In this document: piece by piece, positions 57,754 to 64,000 of the stretch | Numbering within the stretch: position 1 is the first letter of the stretch | Layout of the letters: every line of letters starts with the position of its first letter | DNA from: Heloderma charlesbogerti | Lineage: Eukaryota > Chordata > Lepidosauria > Squamata > Helodermatidae | Reading direction: 5' to 3' | DNA length: 64,000 bases | Assembly: GCA_026122225.1 (NCBI GenBank) | Contig: JANEZZ010001497.1 | Coordinates: 434,001-498,000 of the forward strand | Notes under the pieces: model-generated | The model's input: the letters and a program-made list of their open reading frames with translations, nothing else | Database searches by the model: none | Told to the model about the DNA's origin: nothing | Translations under genes and position numbers: made by a program

Positions 57754-57990
57754 TTGGCTAGGGTCTCTCCTAACCGTGTATATTCTGGAACAGGCCCCAC
57801 GGTTCTCTGCAAGTGTAGAGAGGCTTTGTGGCAGACCTGCAGGGGTTCCTGCACAGATGAGTTGTTGCGGAAACATTCCTGTGATGGCAGAAATTTTGAA
57901 AACCACTGCCAGAGAGAAGCCTCAGGAGGCTGTCAGGGCATGCTAGGCCTAGCCATACAGATGCTGAAGATATCATTCACGACCCACTGA
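57754..57990 (+). other. Unrecognised cysteine-rich open frame
   Basis: The open frame 57754-57990 contains seven cysteines in 46 residues, in the order C-x1-C-x7-C-x3-C-x9-C-x8-C-x7-C. It is preceded by an acceptor-like TATATTCTGGAACAG ending at 57798. The spacing is not that of a beta-defensin: there is no CC doublet and no G-x-C motif. There is no start codon or signal peptide in the frame (the first codon is TTG). It could be an exon of an unknown gene, part of an unknown repeat or chance. Confidence 0.2.
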
Positions 57991-57999
57991 TCACCTCTG

Positions 58000-58370
58000 T
58001 GAATGTCTTTTGAGCTGAGCTGGCACTGTGGGTTGCCACTGTTGGGCAATTGCTGAGGCTGTCACTCCAGCAGGGGGGCAACTGACAACCCTTGGAGCCC
58101 CTGGCCCTGCTGCTGCTCCTTCTTGCTATCACTACCCATATGGTGACAGTGGTGACTGGTGAGGACAAGGAACAGCAGCCTCTGCTCACCTTGCACTCTA
58201 CCTCTCCAAGCAGCACTGTGCATCTGGGTCTAGGTGCCGCTTTACCTTCTCAAGTGTATCCTCTGTAGTGCCACTCAGGGTCCTTGTGGTAAACTGAAAC
58301 CATACAACACTGTTTCGAGAGCACTGCTGCCACCTGCAACCACTTCTAAGTAATCCCTCCAGGGCGTACT
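58000..58370. other. Unassigned sequence
   Basis: GC-rich stretch without a recognised gene or repeat. Confidence 0.35.
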
Positions 58371-58374
58371 ACCA

Positions 58375-58620
58375 GTTTTTGTATTACTTTGGCCTAGCCT
58401 CCCTCAAACACACAGGGCAGAGCCTTTTCAGTGGTGGCACCCTGACTGTAGAGATTTGGCTGTCCCACACAGTGTTGTCATTCAGGTGACAACTGAAGAT
58501 ATATTTATTTGTACAAGCTTTGGGGGTAGAGGCAATTGCTTTGTCTGTTTTCTGGTGTTGTAGTGATGGTTTTATTACATTTTATTGTGCTTTTGCAGTT
58601 TTAGAGTTATGATTTTAATG
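58375..58620 (+). mobile_element. L2-type LINE C-terminus and 3' end
   Basis: ACAGGGCAGAGCCTTTTCAG TGGTGGCACC is a decayed form of the FSVV.P motif region, followed by the L2 3' UTR. Confidence 0.4.
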
Positions 58621-58759
58621 CAGGGATGGGCAACTTGTTGTCTTCCAGTTACACCTTGATCCTTTGAGCTACAGACTCTAGCAGTGTAATCTGGGACCTT
58701 CTGTATGCAAAGTATATACTCTGCCCTTGATCTATGCCTCCTACGAAGCACTTTTTTCA

Positions 58760-59150
58760 TCTAGATCCAGCTGATAGCAGACTGGAAGTGAGCCCCAGGG
58801 AATGAGTTCACTGACAGCGGGAAGCAAATAGACAGAGATGGGGAGGCAGTTTTCATCTGCAGAAGCAGAAAAGGTGGGACCTGGGGATGGAGAGGAGGTG
58901 AACTTTGCAGTATGGAAATACTGATCAAGGGTTCAAAGGGGGGGACAAGGGAAAAGATTTGAAACACCAACTGGATCTGTGAATTGTTTCATGGTGTTGG
59001 TTGATACATGAACCAACATTTGCAAATTCTCTTGTTCTTAGGGCAAAAAGTAATGGATATCTCATGTGCACATCTCTGCTAGAGATGTCATCATCATCAC
59101 CTGCTATAATGCCAGCTATCACCAACTGGAGGCCTACAAAGTAATGTTTG
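58760..59150. other. Unassigned sequence
   Basis: No recognised feature. Confidence 0.35.
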
Positions 59151-59159
59151 TGTCGAATT

Positions 59160-59410
59160 TTTGAAAGCTCTTCTTTTAATAAAAGCATCACAGCTGCACA
59201 TATCATTGTTGTATCCCTCTGAGTTGGGCTTCTTGAAGAAGCCCACTCTGGACCCAATGGTGTTAGACAATGACTGTCCAATTGCAAATAGCCCGTCCTT
59301 GGGGAAGGTTCTGCAGAGGGTAATGCTGGAACAACTGCAGACGCTCTCGGAGGATACTGATTATCTGGGCCCATTCCAATGTGGGTTTCATTCTAATAAA
59401 TATTAGTCTG
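59160..59410 (+). mobile_element. L2-type reverse-transcriptase fragment
   Basis: Reads LGFLKKPTLDPMVLDNDCPI, SPSLGKVLQRVMLEQLQ and [12 protein letters not shown], matching the start of the L2 polymerase at 2430-2590. Confidence 0.65.
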
Positions 59411-59739
59411 GAGAAGTGTGAATCAGGTTGGTTTGTTTAAAAAAGCAGACTGAATAAAATCCTCAAGCATCTTTATAGAAATAAAGACATATTTGGACTG
59501 AGATGAATGCTGTTGCCTGTCAGCTCTGAAATCCTGGCAATTGCTAAGTGCGGCATACCCGAAAAAAATGTTCATGCGTGCTGCAAGTCATTCAGATAGG
59601 ATTCGGAACACCTCCCCCCAAAATGGCATGTATCCAAAACAATCAGAACCATGAGGGAAGATCAGCTCACACAACTGGGGTTACTTGCACCCCTGTTTGC
59701 TGTTGCATCCCCCAGGACCCAGGATAAGCTGCTTCTGAA
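59411..59739. other. Unassigned sequence
   Basis: No recognised feature. Confidence 0.35.
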
Positions 59740-59813
59740 CATAGGGGTCTCTTCTGGAGCTTCAGCTATTGGGCGGTATAGAAATGAAATAAATAAATAA
59801 AAAATAAATAAAT
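59740..59813 (+). mobile_element. L2/CR1-type LINE tail
   Basis: TTGGGCGGTATAGAAATGAA then repeated AAATAAATAAAT. Confidence 0.5.
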
Positions 59814-59969
59814 GGTGGATTATATGGTGTGGAGGACTGCAATGGGAGTAGAGAATGGTGAAAATTAGAGATCTCCCCCCTTGCCAAGGAGAAGTACCTT
59901 GGAACCTGTTGATTAGGGAGCCCAACCACCATCCTAAAGTGCATTGAATTTTGCCTCGCCTCTCTAGGG

Positions 59970-60355
59970 TAGGGATGTATGGACTGTGTGAAATCCACTC
60001 CATCTGTGTTTCATGGATTGTCAGGCACCTTCTGTTCTGTCATCTGCCCATAGGTGGATGCAATTTTTTTCCATCATGCAAAAAAATGAGGAAATAATAT
60101 GTAAATATTTACATAATTTACCTCAGTATGTGACATTTTGTGTATTATCCCCCATTCCATTCAATGTTTCCTCAGCAGAAACTTACGTATTTTTCTACGG
60201 ATTTATAGTGTAGATTTCGGGAAAGTAAAAAAATCAACTGAAAGTCCACGGACTTAGCACTGCCTGAGGGGGGCACTCCGCAGTAGATTCCGCAGGTTGG
60301 ATTCTTAGAAATCTGAGCTCACTTTAATTCATCTCAAATTTCTCCAGCATCCCTA
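59970..60355. mobile_element. hAT-type element, copy H
   Basis: TAGGGATGTATGGACTG to CCAGCATCCCTA, with an exact 8-bp duplication CTCTAGGG (59962-59969, 60356-60363). AT-rich interior without a long hairpin. Related to 29776-30360. Confidence 0.75.
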
Positions 60356-60755
60356 CTCTAGGGAAAATGGAGTTCATATGGTGGAGGTGCAGTGGGAATA
60401 GTGATGGGTGAAGTACCTTTGGCATGACTGAAAACTGGCTAGGTAATTATGTGCTTTCTCTGAGACTGCCGGATAACAAAAACAAAACAAAAAAACACCA
60501 CTCATCTTTTTTTTTTTTTTTAGAGGTATCTCCCTTATAATATTGATCCATGTGTGGTGATGTTTCCCCAGGCACACATGTGTCCTTGCACAATTTGCCA
60601 CCTGGGAATTGTAGTTCCCAGCAAAAGTGTTGGCTGAGTGATGCCTGGAAAATCATTTTCCCTTTCTGACAGACACACTCATATAAACATGGTCAGGAAC
60701 AAGGGAGAGAATTTTAGATCTGGATTTGGAATAACAGCCACACATAACATTTAAT
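60356..60755. other. Unassigned sequence
   Basis: No recognised feature apart from a poly(T) run near 60508. Confidence 0.35.
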
Positions 60756-60759
60756 GCAG

Positions 60760-61022
60760 GACACGGAATAGTGGGCTCAAGTTACAGGAAGCCAGATTCC
60801 AGCTGAACATCAGGAAAAACTTCCTGACTGTTAGAGCAAGACGACAATGGAATCCATTACCTAGGGAGGTGGTGGGCTCTCCCACACTGGAGGCATTCAA
60901 GATGAGGCTGGACAGCCATCTGTCAGGGATGCTCTGACTTGGATTCCTGCATTGAGCAGGGGGTTGGACTCAATAGTCTTATAGGCCCCTTCCAACCTTA
61001 CTATTCTATGATTCTATGAAAA
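60760..61022 (+). mobile_element. CR1 LINE 3' end
   Basis: ATCAGGAAAAACTTCCTGAC, GGTGGTGGGCTCTCCCACAC and the octamer tail CTATTCTATGATTCTATGA. Lies about 480 bases upstream of the second defensin TATA box. Confidence 0.75.
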
Positions 61023-61498
61023 GAGGCAATCAAGAGACTCAAATAGAGGAGACATCAATTTCAAAAAAGGTTGTGTTGTCCAGTGATTTGGTACTGTAGT
61101 TCAGAACAACCAAGAGAGATTAATCAAAAATAAGAAGTCCACATGAAGACATGTTGTGCAAGGGCCCATGGTGCATCTGGCTTTGGGTTCCTGGTCTGCT
61201 GTACACTGATGACTGATGTGTGAAATCTCACAGAATCATGCTTTGGTGTTCAGCAGTGTAGGCAAAAAGATAGCCAAGATGTTCCTTTATTTGAATAAAT
61301 GGATTATGGAGTAGATGAATAGAAAGAACATGGGTACAAGTTGGCTCAAGGACATGGGTGGACATAATTGGCTCAAGAAGGCAAATTCCCATTTAGATAT
61401 CCTCAGATGAAGATTTCTGGGGATGATTTGAAAAGGGTGGAATGTTCCCTGCAGGGATATAATTAGACCTGTGAATATTGCAATAAAAAGGACAAAGA
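61023..61498. promoter_or_regulatory. Upstream region of the second beta-defensin gene
   Basis: Unique-looking sequence between the CR1 end and the TATA box. No specific transcription-factor site is claimed. Confidence 0.3.
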
Positions 61499-61505
61499 AT
61501 ATAAG
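61499..61505 (+). promoter_or_regulatory. TATA box of the second (right-hand) beta-defensin gene
   Basis: ATATAAG in the context AAAGAATATAAGTAGGGAAG, 50 bases before the leader donor. Sequence and spacing match the promoter at 34515. Confidence 0.6.
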
Positions 61506-61526
61506 TAGGGAAGCTGGAATGGAGGA

Positions 61527-61549
61527 TGACAGACTCTTCCAACATCTTC
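61527..61549 (+). other. Non-coding first exon of the second beta-defensin gene
   Basis: Short leader ending ACATCTTC before donor GTAAGTAGCTGTAGG at 61550. It pairs with the acceptor TTTCTCTTAG ending at 62836, giving a 1.3-kb intron that holds a CR1 fragment. The start is estimated from the TATA box. Confidence 0.55.
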
Positions 61550-61614
61550 GTAAGTAGCTGTAGGAAGTTTCTTCTGCTTAGCTTTCTGGCTTCAACTTAT
61601 ATCCTTCTTGCTTT

Positions 61615-62085
61615 GGAGGGTAAGGGGAGACATGATAGAGATGTACAAAAGTATGCATGGTGTGGAGAATGTGGATAAGGAGGCATTTTTCTCCATCTCT
61701 CATAATACTAGAACCCAGGGACATCCCATGAAGTTGACTGGTGGGAGATTGAGGACAGTTCTTCACACAGCTTATAGTTAAACTATGGAATTCACTACCA
61801 CAAGATGTAGTGATGCCCACCAATTTGGATGGCTTTAAAAGAGGGTTAGAAAAATTCCTGGAGGAGAAGGCTATCAGTGGCTACCAGTCCTGATGGCTAT
61901 GTGCTACCTCCAGTATCAGAGGCATGCTGGGGAACATGGGCAGGATGGTGCTGTTGCACTTGTGTCCTTCTTGTGGGTTCCTGGTAAACAGTTGGTTGGC
62001 TAGCTGTGTGAACAGAATGCTGGACTAGACGGACCCTTGGTCTGATCCAGCATGGCTCTTCTTAAGTTTTTATGTTCTTAGTGGA
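61615..62085 (+). mobile_element. CR1 LINE 3' end in the first intron of the second defensin gene
   Basis: GAGACATGATAGAGATGTAC to GCATGGCTCTTCTTAAGTTT. Same CR1 type as at 22810. Confidence 0.65.
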
Positions 62086-62836
62086 AATTTTCTTACCAAT
62101 TGCATCAAAGTGTAGATATGAGAGACCTTTCATGGTGTAATTCTAGTATCCTAATGGCAGCTAACTAAAGGGTAATACTTCCATGGATCAAGATTATCAC
62201 CAGGGTTTATAGGCCTGCTCACATTCATGAATAATCTTCCTACACTTGGGAAAAATTCAGCTAGGCCCAGATTTAGACAAAGTTTTTTTTTTTTTAAATA
62301 CCTGTATTTGACATTGTCCTTATTTCAATGTAAACAGGGATGATTGCTTATAGTACTGGGATTCACATGTACAAAGATGGCATCCAGGGTCTGTAATGAC
62401 CCCCAAATTTAATTTCTACGGCGTCTAAGAAACCCCTGATACCTTCTGAATGCACTTTTCCCTTGAAACGAAAATCCTCTGGAGGGGTGAATTTTAAAGT
62501 CATCTAAATCTTCCTTATCTTAACACTTCAATCAACCCAAAGTGGCTACTGTGTTGTTATGTGAGAGCTGGGATCATTTAGAACTTGCACACAGTGTTTT
62601 ACTTCCCCTCAATTCATTTTTCCTGGGGACGGACCCCAATGTCACTTTAATGGAATGACAACAACCACAACCACAATGAACAGAACTAGAACGATTAACC
62701 CCTCTATTGTAGGAGAATGGAATATGTATAAAGAATGGACTATGACATGGCAAAATGTTTTTTTTGGAGGGGGGCATGTTTACAGTTACCAGCTGGTATA
62801 TACAGCCTTCATGCTTTGCCATCTCCTTTCTCTTAG
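62086..62836. other. First intron of the second defensin gene, unassigned part
   Basis: No repeat or exon recognised before the acceptor at 62836. Confidence 0.4.
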
Positions 62837-62918
62837 TGACGCTGAAGAAGACTTCGTGCCATGAAGACATTTTATATTTTGTCCTCAATTCTCATCTTAA
62901 CTGTCATGGTTATTCCAG
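62837..62918 (+). CDS. Beta-defensin signal-peptide exon, second gene (partial gene)
   Basis: After acceptor CTTTCTCTTAG there are 24 leader bases, then ATG at 62861. The exon reads MKTFYILSSILILTVMVIP plus one base and ends at donor CCAG/GTAGAC. It has 58 coding bases and phase 1, as in the gene at 37806, and the leader (GACGCTGAAGAAGACTTCGTGCC) aligns with that gene's leader. The mature-peptide exon is not visible in the remaining 1.1 kb. The first gene has a 2.1-kb intron here, so the exon is probably beyond the window edge. The product should be a secreted beta-defensin-like peptide, judged by homology of this exon alone. Confidence 0.75.
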
Positions 62919-63093
62919 GTAGACTGCATAAATGCAATGGATACAAATCAAAATATTTGTGGGAGAGTGAATATATTACCTGGCAAATAAATCATCATGG
63001 ATATAAGTATGCATGGATTGGGATGAAGAGGTGATGTTTTGAGGAAGCTCTACCTCCTTTAGAAGCTGGCCTTCAAAGGATTTTGAGAAGTTG

Positions 63094-63327
63094 AGAGCCA
63101 GTGTGGTGTAGTAGTTAGTGTGTTGGACTGGGAGATCCGGGTTCTAGTCCCCACTCAGCCATGGAAGCTCACTGGGTGTCTTTGGGCCAGTCATACACTC
63201 TCGGCCCACCCTACCTCACAGGGTTGCTGTTGTGAGGATAGAGTGGAGAAGAGGAGGATCTTGTATGCTGCCTTGGGTTTTTTAAGGAGGAAAAAGGGTG
63301 GGATATAAATGTAATAAATAAATAAAT
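63094..63327 (+). mobile_element. tRNA-derived SINE with MIR/L2-like core and tail
   Basis: A box-like GTGGTGTAGTAGTTAG and B box-like GGGTTCTAGTCCCC, then a core (CTTTGGGCCAGTCATACAC, CTACCTCACAGGGTTG) and GGTGGGATATAAATGTAATAAATAA as the tail. In the intron after the second defensin signal exon. Confidence 0.7.
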
Positions 63328-63339
63328 TGGGAAAAACTA

Positions 63340-64000
63340 CTTGCATCTAGTTCCTAGGTGGTCATCCCTGGGGCACTAGTGAAAATAGGATTTGAGCACA
63401 TTTTAGTCATGACTGGAGCCTTTCGCATTTTCCCATTTGGAATTGGCTTGAATGAATTCAAAAATGGTGCTCCTCCTGACTCCACAGGTGTTGCTGTTAG
63501 TCACATTACCTAGCCACATATTTGGAAGGAGCTATACAACCAGAACACTAAAAAGAAAAAAAAGAGAGACCACTAAAGTGCAGCATAACATCCAACAACT
63601 TATGAGTAGCAGTATCATTGGGTACAGAATTTATCTTCCCGAGAGTCTCAGCTTTCATTTTAAAAGAAACACGTTTCTAGTCTCTATGGCTGTTAGCATA
63701 TGACAGAAGGGTGTTTGCTGAAAGCTTAGAAGCCAGAGAGAGGCACCAGAAAAACCAGGATGCATCGCACTCATTTTGCAAAATAAGAGAAGTTATGCAA
63801 GTTCACTAAGTTTGCAGCATTTTATGGATTACAGTATATTGTTTTTATTGGAATTTGAACTACTTAGGTGTAGGATTTTATGCTGTTTTAGCAGGGTACA
63901 CACAGCTCTGTACCTTTAGGGAGGTATTTGCTACCTTCCTAATGAGGGCAGTCAATGTTCCCTGGCTAGATGTAATTAAACTTGAAGATAAGGGATCCAG
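63340..64000. other. Intron of the second defensin gene, unassigned
   Basis: No six-cysteine exon found here. An 83-codon frame at 63452-63703 has no defensin spacing. Confidence 0.4.

Noticed and set aside
63094..63170. tRNA gene suggested by A and B box-like sequences
   Set aside because: No cloverleaf can be drawn with an anticodon and acceptor stem, and the sequence runs into a SINE core and ATAAA tail.
63452..63703. 83-codon frame as the mature exon of the second defensin gene
   Set aside because: It contains no cysteine array; the expected six-cysteine exon must lie beyond the edge.

Overview
The window is vertebrate genomic DNA, most likely from a squamate reptile (a lizard-type genome). 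The evidence is its repeat content: RTE/BovB LINEs ending in (CAA)n, CR1 LINEs whose 3' ends carry ATTCTATGA repeats, L2-type LINEs, tRNA-derived SINEs of the squamate type and many non-autonomous hAT elements. Nothing prokaryotic is present: no operons, rRNA or CRISPR arrays. I cannot name the species.

The host content is a stretch of a beta-defensin gene cluster, all on the + strand. One gene can be assembled completely. It has a TATA box and short non-coding exon at 34.5 kb, a signal-peptide exon at 37.8 kb, a six-cysteine exon at 39.97 kb and a short basic tail exon at 43.73 kb, with two polyadenylation signals before 44.3 kb. A second gene starts at 61.5 kb (TATA box and non-coding exon) and 62.86 kb (signal exon) and runs off the right edge. 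A third, homologous signal-peptide exon lies alone at 27.95 kb. Two further paralogous blocks that look like promoters of the same family lie at about 13.8-14.0 kb and 47.3-47.5 kb, without a visible coding exon behind them. All three signal exons have the same 58 coding bases, the same phase-1 donor and the same short 5' leader, and the two TATA boxes lie the same 50 bases from their donors. The locus therefore looks like a set of tandem duplicates at different stages of completeness.

Almost everything else is transposon sequence, much of it nested. At 1-10.4 kb an APE-type LINE on the - strand holds a BovB (540-5312, with a 12-bp target duplication), which holds an L2 (2303-4843), which holds a foldback hAT element (2766-3670, with an 8-bp duplication). 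A nearly full-length but inactivated BovB occupies 47.6-50.7 kb. CR1 pieces at 15.9-16.6 kb and 54.8-55.7 kb preserve the SGNH-esterase and zinc-finger parts of CR1 ORF1. A decayed mariner-like element (44365-45347) encodes a transposase that resembles arthropod DUF4817-type proteins.

The most unusual structural feature is a set of hAT-type elements (TAGGGATG ends, exact 8-bp duplications) whose interiors are large hierarchical palindromes. Copies lie at 2.8, 16.6, 36.8, 45.5, 53.6, 54.9 and 60.0 kb, with related ones inside the defensin introns.
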